IMG/VR virus record: IMGVR_UViG_3300009180_000152
Location: 1-29,860 of that record
Source of the DNA: a virus
Direction: 5' to 3' (one strand)
DNA length: 29,860 bases
Position 1 is the stretch's first letter, and each line of letters starts with the position of its first letter. Positions 15,837-21,269 of this stretch are shown here, one piece after another. Under the pieces are notes generated by a model. It was not told the origin of the DNA. It saw only the letters and a program-made list of their open reading frames with translations, and did no database searches. The position numbers and the translations under genes were made by a program.

Positions 15837-16165
15837 GTGCCCAAAGGATGAGTGGGCCATGTATGATCGTAAGGAAAGCCCGGTTGATTGGGTAGCTTAC
15901 GTAGAGCCTGTCTAAACTCAGTCCAACGAGCACGTTCAGCTTCACTATATGTGGCCCAACGATCTGGTAGTACACGACGATCACTGTCACTAAGATACTT
16001 GTCACGTTGTGCTCTAGTTGCCGCTGATAGTCTGGGCTGGTGTTCTGCTCGTTCATCTTGAGTTAAAGGACGTATTTCCCATCGTCCATGAGCTATTTGA
16101 CGAATCAGTATCTTACGATCAATTGGTTGACTATGATTGGGTTCTGGCGGGTGAGTTAATATCAT
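15827..16165 (-). CDS. phage tail assembly chaperone-like protein
   Basis: This 112-residue protein has the C-terminal pattern of phage tail assembly chaperone and tail fibre assembly proteins. RDKYLSDSDRRVLPDRW is followed by WTEFRQALRKLPNQPGFP and TWPTHPLG, where the family usually has R-LL-SDW-LPD, then YRQALR, then WP-P. The first half is basic and less conserved. Such proteins help fold or attach tail components. A late-type box at 16191-16200 and AAAGGAC ahead of the ATG support late expression. The only tail-linked gene in the window. Confidence 0.6.
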   Translation of the reverse strand: MILTHPPEPNHSQPIDRKILIRQIAHGRWEIRPLTQDERAEHQPRLSAATRAQRDKYLSDSDRRVLPDRWATYSEAERARWTEFRQALRKLPNQPGFPYDHTWPTHPLGTYE

Positions 16166-16190
16166 AATATAGCTATGTCCTTTAATGACT

Positions 16191-16200
16191 GTATTTAACC
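16191..16200 (-). promoter_or_regulatory. late-type promoter box (GGTTAAATAC)
   Basis: The box lies 25 bases before the ATG at 16165. It overlaps the 3' end of the 16195-16452 gene. The leader includes AAAGGAC as ribosome binding site. Confidence 0.45.
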
Positions 16201-16452
16201 CCAGCGTAAGAGAAATATGCTCTTGTGCTTTTCTAGACTAAAACCCACACATGCTTGCCAGTACTGCTGATCACTTAATGTAGCGTAAACCCAATGTGAG
16301 TAATGATGCCCTATATAAGACTCTAGCCACGATTCTAATTCTGTAACTGAAGCTATCCAATCAGTCTGATAGTGGCGTGGATCAACTGGCCAGTCACAGG
16401 TTGCTATATGACAAAAGTAAGGCTGTACAGGATGATCAACCAAGTAGCGCAT
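16195..16452 (-). CDS. small unrecognised aromatic-rich protein
   Basis: This 85-residue protein is rich in Trp, Tyr and His (YFCHIATCDW, SWLESYIGHHYSHWVY, YWQACVGF). It has three cysteines and no signal peptide. No family is recognised. It resembles the short protein at 15409-15615 in length, aromatic content and leader. The 16 bases up to and including the two ATG codons are identical, so both genes are likely co-regulated. Expressed late if the TAAATA box is a promoter. Confidence 0.5.
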   Translation of the reverse strand: MRYLVDHPVQPYFCHIATCDWPVDPRHYQTDWIASVTELESWLESYIGHHYSHWVYATLSDQQYWQACVGFSLEKHKSIFLLRWG

Positions 16453-16456
16453 GTGA

Positions 16457-16466
16457 GTATTTACTG
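16457..16466 (-). promoter_or_regulatory. late-type promoter box (CAGTAAATAC)
   Basis: The box lies four bases before the ATG at 16452. It is the second copy of the box-to-ATG string seen at 15396-15411. Confidence 0.5.
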
Positions 16467-16857
16467 TGTATCTGTATAACTGCTTTGTTATCGCTAGTCA
16501 AATCCCACAGTAGTCTGCACAATGCTAATCAACTACATAGAACTATAATACACTATAATTGACTATAGTTGCAAGTGATTTGAACATATATCTAGCGTGT
16601 ATACAGTCAGGCGGCTGTGACCCCGCTGTATAGATAGGGCCTGCGGCAGCTGATCGAAACTATTATACTAGAGCATGTGGGGGTCACAGTATCTTATGCT
16701 GGGAATCATGAGAAATGCAGTATAATATGCGGAACTATCTAGCATAGCCTCTCTCCACCACAGCCTATCAAAATTTTTTTACCTAATAATCCTGCTCAAA
16801 GTGTGCCAAAATGCCACAAAAACGTCTCAATAATGGCCTAAAAACTCCTGATTCTGG
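16467..16857. other. gene-free stretch between late-type and early-type regions
   Basis: No convincing gene is seen in these 390 bases. The stretch holds several TATAAT-like boxes (near 16541-16560 and 16722) and a large inverted repeat (16615-16689). An A/T run lies at 16770-16782. It marks the change from late-type boxes to sigma-70 promoters. Confidence 0.5.
16615..16689 (+). ncRNA. candidate structured RNA closed by a 10-bp stem
   Basis: CTGTGACCCC (16615-16624) pairs perfectly with GGGGTCACAG (16680-16689) around a 55-base loop holding a GGCCTGCGGCAGC segment. The strand is not certain. Alternatives are a DNA operator or a cis leader element far upstream of the lipoprotein gene. Confidence 0.35.
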
Positions 16858-16886
16858 TTGACTTTTGTCAGGTTTTACCGTATAAT
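16858..16886 (+). promoter_or_regulatory. sigma-70 promoter with GGTTTTACC spacer box
   Basis: TTGACT (16858-16863), 17-base spacer, TATAAT (16881-16886). GGTTTTACC at 16872-16880 is the reverse complement of GGTAAAACC. Only seven bases separate the -10 from the lipoprotein ATG, so the transcript should be leaderless. Confidence 0.75.
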
Positions 16887-16893
16887 ATTAACT

Positions 16894-17115
16894 ATGCGAA
16901 CCACTCTTATACTGTGTCTACTGACTCTCCTTACAGCTCTTACAGCTTGTTCAGGTGTTCCCACTATAGGTGTTAAAGATCCACGCTGTACATGGAATCA
17001 GTATTGTCCTTATACAGATGCTCCTAGTGCAATACGTACAGAAGTGATTCGTCCTAGTTGGGAAGAATACTTAAGAGAATCAAGATCTGCTATTAAAGAC
17101 CCCGCTGTAAGATAA
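16894..17115 (+). CDS. small secreted lipoprotein
   Basis: The 73-residue product starts MRTTLILCLLTLLTALTAC, a type II signal peptide ending in the lipobox LTAC with the lipidated Cys at residue 19. The mature part is about 55 residues with three cysteines in all, a WNQYCPY segment and a basic tail (KDPAVR). It would sit in the outer or inner membrane of the host. A TTG farther upstream at 16858 is open but falls on the promoter. Candidates include an outer spanin or a superinfection-exclusion lipoprotein, neither proven. The start codon is at or next to the predicted transcription start. Confidence 0.65.
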   Translation: MRTTLILCLLTLLTALTACSGVPTIGVKDPRCTWNQYCPYTDAPSAIRTEVIRPSWEEYLRESRSAIKDPAVR

Positions 17116-17134
17116 TTAAGAAAGAGAGTTATAT

Positions 17135-17281
17135 ATGTATCAATATGCTATATGGGTTAGGATTAACCAACTTCAGACTGCTAATACATTCATCTATGCT
17201 AATGATGATATCCAATGTAAGCAACTAGCAGAAGCACAATATGGTCATGGTAACTTGCTATCATATACAAAGGTTACTTAA
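17135..17281 (+). CDS. small unrecognised 48-residue protein
   Basis: The frame from ATG 17135 has an AAGAGAG site about ten bases upstream. It encodes 48 residues (MYQYAIWVRINQLQ..., then ANTFIYANDDIQCKQLAEAQYG) and ends in a TAATG overlap with the glycosyltransferase-like start. The length and pattern suggest a small alpha/beta protein. Similar short proteins with an aromatic strand followed by an acidic turn are common in phages. No function can be named; co-translation links it to the next gene. Confidence 0.55.
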   Translation: MYQYAIWVRINQLQTANTFIYANDDIQCKQLAEAQYGHGNLLSYTKVT

Positions 17282-18192
17282 TGGGAATTCAAAGAGGGAT
17301 TATACAGTCAAGAGGTATAGGTGATATACTATTAGCATTGCCAATTGCCCGACACTACTTCGAACAGGGTGATGCTATAGTATGGCCCATCTGTGAGGAG
17401 TTTCTAGCCACGTTTAAGGATCATGCACCCTGGGTCAATTGGGTTCCTATTAAGACGGATCCGCAAGGTGCTTATTTCCTAGAGACCCCGCTAGCCATAT
17501 TTCGAGAGTGGGGAGTTGATCCAGATGAGGCTCTGTATCTATATCAGTACTTGAGCTCAAATCCAGAACTAACTGATCCCGAGATGTTTAACATACTCAA
17601 GTTCGATCAGTACAAGTATCAAACAGCTGGAGTTCCATTCGTTAAGAAGTGGCGGTTGGGTGCTTGTATAAGTCGTAATAGCGGACGTGAGCTAGCACTA
17701 AAGGATCGATTAGATCTACCCAAACGATATTGTATAGCGCATCTTAACGGAAGTTCAGCTCGTGTTGATGTAGCTATTGTCAAACAATTTATAGACCCCG
17801 CTGTAAAGATCATTGATGTAGACACAGTCAAGACTGATAGTATATTCGACTGGCTCACTGTAATAGAAGAAGCTGAGATCTTTGTGGGAATCGATAGCTG
17901 TTACGCCAACATGGTAGATCAGCTGGGCATAGACCGTCCTGAGCTATACTGGATCCGTCGTAGCCCGTGGGATCTAACACCTGTACTGGGATCAGCATGG
18001 AAGTTTGTGCCCACTAACTTGCCCATAGCTGAACCACAGCGTGTAGACCCGGGTAAGGCCACAGCTGACAAACAAGCACGTGAGCGAGCCGCCGCTGAGC
18101 CCGCATACAAACAGGGCATGACCAGTCACGTGCCATTTGAAACAAATAAAACAGGCTTTCCAACCAACTTCATGCACGCCTTGAAGAAATGA
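17281..18192 (+). CDS. GT9/heptosyltransferase-like glycosyltransferase
   Basis: This 303-residue protein opens with RGIGDILLALPIARHY (11-26), the N-terminal glycine motif of ADP-heptose:LPS heptosyltransferases and other GT9 enzymes. In the second half, EIFVGIDSCYANMVDQLGI with RPELYWIRRSPWDLTP follows the family pattern that binds the nucleotide sugar (usually DSG-H-A-G). It would act in the cytosol on a sugar acceptor, possibly host lipopolysaccharide or a phage glycan. The C-terminal 50 residues are charged and low in complexity. It overlaps the upstream small gene by one base and its stop lies in a hairpin before the tRNA. Confidence 0.65.
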   Translation: MGIQRGIIQSRGIGDILLALPIARHYFEQGDAIVWPICEEFLATFKDHAPWVNWVPIKTDPQGAYFLETPLAIFREWGVDPDEALYLYQYLSSNPELTDPEMFNILKFDQYKYQTAGVPFVKKWRLGACISRNSGRELALKDRLDLPKRYCIAHLNGSSARVDVAIVKQFIDPAVKIIDVDTVKTDSIFDWLTVIEEAEIFVGIDSCYANMVDQLGIDRPELYWIRRSPWDLTPVLGSAWKFVPTNLPIAEPQRVDPGKATADKQARERAAAEPAYKQGMTSHVPFETNKTGFPTNFMHALKK

Positions 18193-18217
18193 TGTTATAC
18201 TGTTAAGTGTAACATCA
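18190..18217 (+). repeat. hairpin abutting the tRNA 5' end
   Basis: TGATGTTATAC (18190-18200) pairs with GTGTAACATCA (18207-18217) over 11 positions, including one U-G pair, around a TGTTAA loop. It contains the stop codon of the glycosyltransferase-like gene and ends directly before base 1 of the tRNA. It may direct 5' processing or separate transcripts. Confidence 0.6.
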
Positions 18218-18294
18218 GGGCCGTTAGCTCATTTGGTTAGAGCAGAGGACTCATAATCCTTTGGTGGAGTGTTCGAATCACTCACGGCCCACCA
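18218..18294 (+). tRNA. tRNA with CAT anticodon, probably tRNA-Ile2 (AUA)
   Basis: The sequence folds into a full cloverleaf: a seven-pair acceptor stem, GCTC/GAGC D stem, GAGGA/TCCTT anticodon stem with loop CTCATAA, GAGTG/CACTC T stem with loop TTCGAAT, discriminator A and an encoded CCA. The anticodon is CAT. Pairs 4-69 and 5-68 of the acceptor stem are both C-G, which are known positive signs for TilS lysidine formation, unlike elongator tRNA-Met of E. coli. It is therefore probably Ile2, reading AUA, a common codon in this A/T-rich genome. Elongator Met cannot be excluded. Confidence 0.9.
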
Positions 18295-18308
18295 TTTGTA
18301 TAACCGTA

Positions 18309-18559
18309 ACAGCAGATGAATTAGATGGACAGCGCCGGAAGGATTTCTGACAAGTCCCATGGGGTCCGCTAGCTAAGTTGAGGGCCTAGCCCAAATCACC
18401 CTGTGAAGGGTCGTGCGTGTCTGCTGTGAATTGCCCACCGTTGTCAGCGGTTTCAAACTCGCCCATGTGGGAGGAGAGGCAAACGGATCTGGGTCAGACA
18501 TGACTGAGCCCAGGGCCTCCGGGCCGGAGTGCCGCCGGTGTTGTCTAAATACAACAAAA
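18309..18559 (+). ncRNA. candidate structured non-coding RNA after the tRNA
   Basis: No gene is convincing here, yet the stretch is GC-rich and full of stems: ACAGCAGA (18309-18316) with TCTGCTGT (18420-18427), CTGGGTCAG with CTGAGCCCAG (18489-18513), a CTCC/GGAG hairpin at about 18517-18529, and TGTTGT/ACAACA near the end. Boxes GCAGA, GCCGGA, GACAAGTCC and GGTTTCAAACT occur in the same order as in the stretch at 20590-21004. It may be co-transcribed with the tRNA. It does not match tmRNA, RNase P or 6S RNA that I can recognise. Confidence 0.45.
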
Positions 18560-18575
18560 TAATTTCCAAAAAAGG

Positions 18576-18604
18576 TTGACAGGGTTGGTAAAACCTTGTA
18601 TAAT
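18576..18604 (+). promoter_or_regulatory. sigma-70 promoter with GGTAAAACC spacer box
   Basis: TTGACA (18576-18581), 17-base spacer, TATAAT (18599-18604). GGTAAAACC lies at 18587-18595. The first ATG is at 18611, seven bases after the -10 box, so the transcript is expected to be leaderless. Confidence 0.85.
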
Positions 18605-18610
18605 ACACTT

Positions 18611-18949
18611 ATGATGGAAACAAAAGCAACCCGTAAAAAGCGAGTCGATCGCAATCACATTATATACGAGCTCAATGTTAACGGGCTCAACTATATAGGC
18701 GTGACTGCTAAGACTGAGTCCACAGTACTTAAGAGCGTTCGTAGCCGTGCCGCAAAGCATTTCTATCGTGCTAAGACTGAGAACAAGGACTGGGCCCTGT
18801 GCATAGAGCTTCGTAAGCTCAACAGCAAAGACGAAATAGGCATCACTGTTCATGCTGTGATACGCGGTAAAGCAGAAGCGCACAAAGAAGAAGTTCGTAT
18901 ACGCAGAACAGTCAAACCCGCACTCAACACTGACACTAGAGGAGATTGA
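18611..18949 (+). CDS. stand-alone GIY-YIG nuclease-like protein
   Basis: This 112-residue protein shows the GIY-YIG order: HIIYELNVNG at about 17-26 with the first Tyr strand, NYIGVT at about 28-33, an arginine/histidine helix (SVRSRAAKHFYRA) and a glutamate followed by PALNTD near the end (EEVRIRRTVKPALNTD). The family cuts DNA by a metal-assisted mechanism; phage members act in homing, repair or host DNA degradation. There is no extra DNA-binding domain, so it is a minimal form. The start is ATG 18611 or 18614. A leaderless early transcript is predicted. The next gene follows one base after the stop. Confidence 0.65.
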   Translation: MMETKATRKKRVDRNHIIYELNVNGLNYIGVTAKTESTVLKSVRSRAAKHFYRAKTENKDWALCIELRKLNSKDEIGITVHAVIRGKAEAHKEEVRIRRTVKPALNTDTRGD

Positions 18950-18950
18950 T

Positions 18951-19160
18951 ATGACAGACCAACACTACAAGGTTTTAGAAGCCATTGCAACCCTTGAGGA
19001 TGCTACCAATCAGATCTATAACATTGAGGGTGATCGTTGGCAGATGGCTTACGATGTGCTAGAAGCTCTGCTGAGCAATCTTAAAGTTGAGGTGCCGTAT
19101 GAAGATGACGGACAGCCCACTGAGCAGGAAGAGTGGCATAGCTTTGACCCTGACTGCTAA
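18951..19160 (+). CDS. small acidic helical protein, unrecognised
   Basis: This 69-residue acidic protein has one long helical region (VLEAIATLEDATNQIYNI, then QMAYDVLEALLSNLKVEV) and a disordered acidic tail. AGAGGAG lies ten bases before the ATG. It is the second gene of the operon that starts with the GIY-YIG protein. Small acidic phage proteins of this type often bind and inhibit host proteins, but nothing specific points to a target. The stop codon lies within a GACCCT/AGGGTC hairpin. Confidence 0.6.
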   Translation: MTDQHYKVLEAIATLEDATNQIYNIEGDRWQMAYDVLEALLSNLKVEVPYEDDGQPTEQEEWHSFDPDC

Positions 19161-19169
19161 AGGGTCTTT
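19146..19169 (+). terminator. hairpin terminator overlapping a stop codon
   Basis: GACCCT (19146-19151) pairs with AGGGTC (19161-19166), followed by TTTG. The same AGGGTCTTT element precedes promoters at 23083 and 25305. The short T run makes it a weak terminator. Confidence 0.45.
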
Positions 19170-19179
19170 GTCAAAGGGG

Positions 19180-19208
19180 TTGACAAATAGGTAAAACCTT
19201 GCTATAAT
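19180..19208 (+). promoter_or_regulatory. sigma-70 promoter with GGTAAAACC spacer box
   Basis: TTGACA (19180-19185), 17-base spacer, TATAAT (19203-19208), box at 19190-19198. The leader ends in ACAGGAGCG before ATG 19236. Confidence 0.85.
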
Positions 19209-19235
19209 AGTCACATACACTAACAGGAGCGAACT

Positions 19236-19958
19236 ATGTTTAAATTACTTTCCACAGCTAACCCAAAGATCCAAAAGGGTACGAAGCTAGGCTATCTCAG
19301 CTTTATCTTGCATCTTGCACCTAGCGACTTGAGCGGTAAGAACACTTGCCCAAAGGCTACAGCAGGTTGCAAGGCAGCTTGCCTCAATACAGCAGGACGC
19401 GGGGGCATGTTCAAGAAGGGTGAGAACACCAACATGATCCAAAAGGCTCGCATTCGTAAGACAGTACAGTTCTTCTTTGATCGCGATCAGTTTATGCTGG
19501 ATCTTGCTTACGACATTCAGAAAGCCGTTGCATTCGCTAAGAAGCAGGGATTGACGCCCGTGATTCGTTTGAATGGTACTAGTGACTTGACTTGGGAGAA
19601 GTACGAAGTGCCGGTGTTTTGCACTAAGAACATCTTTGAATTGTTCCCTAATGTACAGTTCTACGACTACACTAAGATCTTGGGTCGCAAGGTTGCAGAC
19701 ATTCCCAACTACCACTTGACGTTCAGCAAGGCTGATGGCAATGATGCAGACGTGGCTAAGGCTATTGAACAAGGCTACAATATTGCGGCGGTGTTTGATG
19801 AAATGCCCGCAGAGCACATGGGTTTGCCCGTAATTAATGCAGACGAGACAGACTTGCGCTTCTTAGACCCAAAGGGTGTGATTGCTGGGTTAAAGGCTAA
19901 GGGTCGTGCTAAGAAGGACTACAGCGGATTCGTAATCCGTTTGAAGGAAGTAGCATGA
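19236..19958 (+). CDS. gp88-like phage protein with conserved cysteines
   Basis: This 240-residue protein resembles the phage gene product 88 family. The marker is the segment KNTCPKATAGCKAACLNTAG with C38, C45 and C49, followed by a glycine-rich turn and a K/R-rich helix. The rest is a barrel-like series of strands (FVIRLNGTSDLTW style segments, NVQFYDYTK, YHLTFSKADG, AAVFDEMP). The biochemical role of the family is, to my knowledge, not established. Three cysteines so close could hold a metal or iron-sulfur cluster. The gene has its own early promoter and overlaps the next ATG by four bases. Family recall is moderately sure. Confidence 0.65.
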   Translation: MFKLLSTANPKIQKGTKLGYLSFILHLAPSDLSGKNTCPKATAGCKAACLNTAGRGGMFKKGENTNMIQKARIRKTVQFFFDRDQFMLDLAYDIQKAVAFAKKQGLTPVIRLNGTSDLTWEKYEVPVFCTKNIFELFPNVQFYDYTKILGRKVADIPNYHLTFSKADGNDADVAKAIEQGYNIAAVFDEMPAEHMGLPVINADETDLRFLDPKGVIAGLKAKGRAKKDYSGFVIRLKEVA

Positions 19959-20182
19959 AGTTGAATGAAGTACTACAATGGGCAGGGACAGCTTGCCTTA
20001 TGAGCATGTACGTAATCATGAGCTTCTTCCCTGGTGCTTATCCCTGGAACTTGGTGGCAGGATGCCTGGGAGGGCTCTTTTACTTTGCTTGGACAGTACG
20101 TGTGGCAAATAAGCCACAGATGATTGTTAACGTTATGGGAGTAACCATTACGCTAGCAGGGTTATTTAAAGCATGGGGTTGA
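19955..20182 (+). CDS. small membrane protein, about three spans
   Basis: This 75-residue protein has hydrophobic segments at about 8-26 (WAGTACLMSMYVIMSFF), 30-48 (WNLVAGCLGGLFYFAWTV) and 57-73 (MIVNVMGVTITLAGLF). It should be an inner-membrane protein. No transport or lysis motif is recognised; it has no obvious pinholin-like features. It is co-translated with the gp88-like gene through an ATGA overlap. Its TGA stop (20180-20182) lies inside the -35 box of the next promoter. Confidence 0.6.
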   Translation: MKLNEVLQWAGTACLMSMYVIMSFFPGAYPWNLVAGCLGGLFYFAWTVRVANKPQMIVNVMGVTITLAGLFKAWG

Positions 20183-20207
20183 CAAAAGGTAAAACCGATG
20201 CTATACT
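20179..20207 (+). promoter_or_regulatory. sigma-70 promoter with GGTAAAACC spacer box
   Basis: TTGACA (20179-20184), 17-base spacer, TATACT (20202-20207), box at 20188-20196. The -35 contains the stop codon of the membrane-protein gene. Confidence 0.85.
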
Positions 20208-20248
20208 ACGTATGTAGTTTAAATTGTTTAACACACTAAGGAGCAGAG

Positions 20249-20575
20249 ATGATTACAGCAGATCAAATTGTTAAAGGCAAAGAGCTAGCAGAGCAAGCAT
20301 CTATTGAGATGTACAATAAGATGGGTCGTAAGGATCAGTTCGCTTGTGGCTTTGCTTGGGTAGACGTGTTCGTTGATCGGACTAACAGCAAGCAGGCTAA
20401 AGAGTTGATTAAGGCAGGCTTTAAGAAGGATTACAAACCAAAGTGCCTGAGCATTTGGAATCCAGGTGAGTTGCCCGTGCAGAACATCGACATCAAAGAA
20501 GCTGGTGCGATGGCAATGGCAGAATACTTGAGAGCGTTGGGTTTGACAGCTTACGCATCAAGTAGGTTAGATTAA
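20249..20575 (+). CDS. conserved phage protein, unknown function
   Basis: This 108-residue protein has a pattern I recall from many phage hypothetical proteins: FACGFAWVDVFVDR, then FKKDYKPKCLSIWNPGELP, then MAMAEYLRALGLTAYASSRLD. It looks like a compact alpha/beta fold with a conserved aromatic core. No catalytic motif is known. CTAAGGAGC precedes the ATG by seven bases. Single-gene cassette, followed by a long structured non-coding stretch. Confidence 0.65.
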   Translation: MITADQIVKGKELAEQASIEMYNKMGRKDQFACGFAWVDVFVDRTNSKQAKELIKAGFKKDYKPKCLSIWNPGELPVQNIDIKEAGAMAMAEYLRALGLTAYASSRLD

Positions 20576-20686
20576 GAATTAGGGGTTACCAACTCCGGTA
20601 GGTACCCTAGTAGAGGATTTCCTAGTGACGGCTAGGCTCTACTAGGACTACACGAAAGCAGACCCGAAAGGGCGAAGCACGCCGGA

Positions 20687-20872
20687 TCAAGTTGGCCTGT
20701 AATGTGGTTGATAGACAAGTCCGTGGACGGCACGGTAGGGCAGGTTCAAAACTGTTTCTTCTATCAAACATCCCCAACAGTAATCAGCGGATAGGGTCAA
20801 GTGCGATCCTGTAGAGAGTGCCGTAGGTACTTCGCTATACAAAGTCTCTACGAAACGATGCGGGTGAATCAT
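20687..20872 (-). CDS. possible small minus-strand gene inside the structured region
   Basis: The frame encodes 61 residues from ATG 20872 (MIHPHRFVETLYSEVPTA...). A strong GGGAGGTGG lies seven bases before the ATG, which is the reason to list it. Against it: it opposes all neighbouring early genes, has no promoter, and overlaps the stem-rich stretch whose terminator reads on the plus strand. No family is recognised. The call is therefore weak. Confidence 0.2.
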   Translation of the reverse strand: MIHPHRFVETLYSEVPTALSTGSHLTLSADYCWGCLIEETVLNLPYRAVHGLVYQPHYRPT

Positions 20873-20921
20873 GGTGCCACCTCCCAAAACCATCCATGAC
20901 GATTGCTCCGGGCAGGGGCGA

Positions 20922-20936
20922 GGGGGTAGTGTCCCT
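20922..20936. repeat. 15-base repeat, copy 1
   Basis: GGGGGTAGTGTCCCT is identical to 29438-29452. Here it forms the loop region of the GGGCAGGG/CCCTGCCC stem. Both copies lie 85-130 bases ahead of a sigma-70 promoter. Confidence 0.7.
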
Positions 20937-20968
20937 TAGGAGAATCCCTGCCCAACTTATGCGTTTTG

Positions 20969-21004
20969 GCCCGGGTTGTAGCTTGGCTCCCCGGGCGTTT
21001 TTTT
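20969..21004 (+). terminator. rho-independent terminator
   Basis: GCCCGGG (20969-20975) and CCCGGGC (20990-20996) form a GC-rich stem, followed by G and seven T. It ends the candidate non-coding RNA, four bases before the next -35 box. Confidence 0.85.
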
Positions 21005-21007
21005 CGG

Positions 21008-21036
21008 TTGACAAATGGTAAAACCTGTGCTATAAT
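21008..21036 (+). promoter_or_regulatory. sigma-70 promoter with GGTAAAACC spacer box
   Basis: TTGACA (21008-21013), 17-base spacer, TATAAT (21031-21036), box at 21017-21025. Its spacer is identical to that at 25605-25621 except for one base. The leader contains CACTAAGGAG. Confidence 0.9.
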
Positions 21037-21062
21037 ATACACATACACTAAGGAGAGCAGAT

Positions 21063-21269
21063 ATGAAACATTACAGTTACAATGGGTTCGAATACAGAAC
21101 CTGGGATGATGTTGAAGAAGATAACATTAAGACGTTCCACGAGTGCTGGAAAGACGGCAAACAGATCAAGATGCCCTACGAGTTTTACAATCACAGTCCA
21201 TACAGCCTTGTCAAGTATGACGAGTTCGTTAAGTTCATCAACACCGTAGAAGTGTTCGTGCAATCATGA
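21063..21269 (+). CDS. small phage protein, unknown function
   Basis: This 68-residue protein is rich in Tyr, Trp and acidic residues (MKHYSYNGFEYRTWDDVEED, then YEFYNHSPYSLVKYDEFVKF). It is likely a small alpha/beta protein. AAGGAGAG lies seven bases before the ATG. The TGA overlaps the next start (ATGA at 21266-21269). No motif is recognised. First gene of a two-gene early cassette. Confidence 0.65.
   Translation: MKHYSYNGFEYRTWDDVEEDNIKTFHECWKDGKQIKMPYEFYNHSPYSLVKYDEFVKFINTVEVFVQS

Larger units (their letters stand above)
20590..21004 (+). ncRNA. candidate long structured non-coding RNA with terminator
   Basis: Between genes lie about 415 bases with many perfect stems: CCTAGTAGAG/CTCTACTAGG (20606-20646) enclosing CCTAG/CTAGG, a CCC-GAAA-GGG tetraloop (20663-20672), TTGATAGA/TCTATCAA (20708-20767), GTAGAGA/TCTCTAC (20811-20851) and GGGCAGGG/CCCTGCCC (20910-20953). 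A strong terminator follows at 20969-21004. Plus-strand transcription fits the terminator. Source could be read-through from the promoter at 20179. A minus-strand open frame (20687-20872) competes as explanation. It is not a known RNA class that I recognise. Confidence 0.55.

Noticed and set aside
18309-18559. tmRNA or RNase P RNA after the tRNA
   Set aside because: No tRNA-like tmRNA ends, no tag reading frame and no RNase P conserved core were recognised.
18190-18600. tRNA as phage integration (att) site
   Set aside because: No integrase, excisionase or duplicated tRNA end is visible, and the gene content fits a lytic phage with its own tRNA.
18373-18883. Minus-strand frames across the stem-rich stretch and the GIY-YIG gene
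   Set aside because: They cross a sigma-70 promoter and an established gene in antisense and have no start signals.
19287-19817. Long minus-strand reading frame opposite the gp88-like gene
   Set aside because: It overlaps a well supported gene completely, has no promoter or binding site, and its sequence looks like an antisense shadow.
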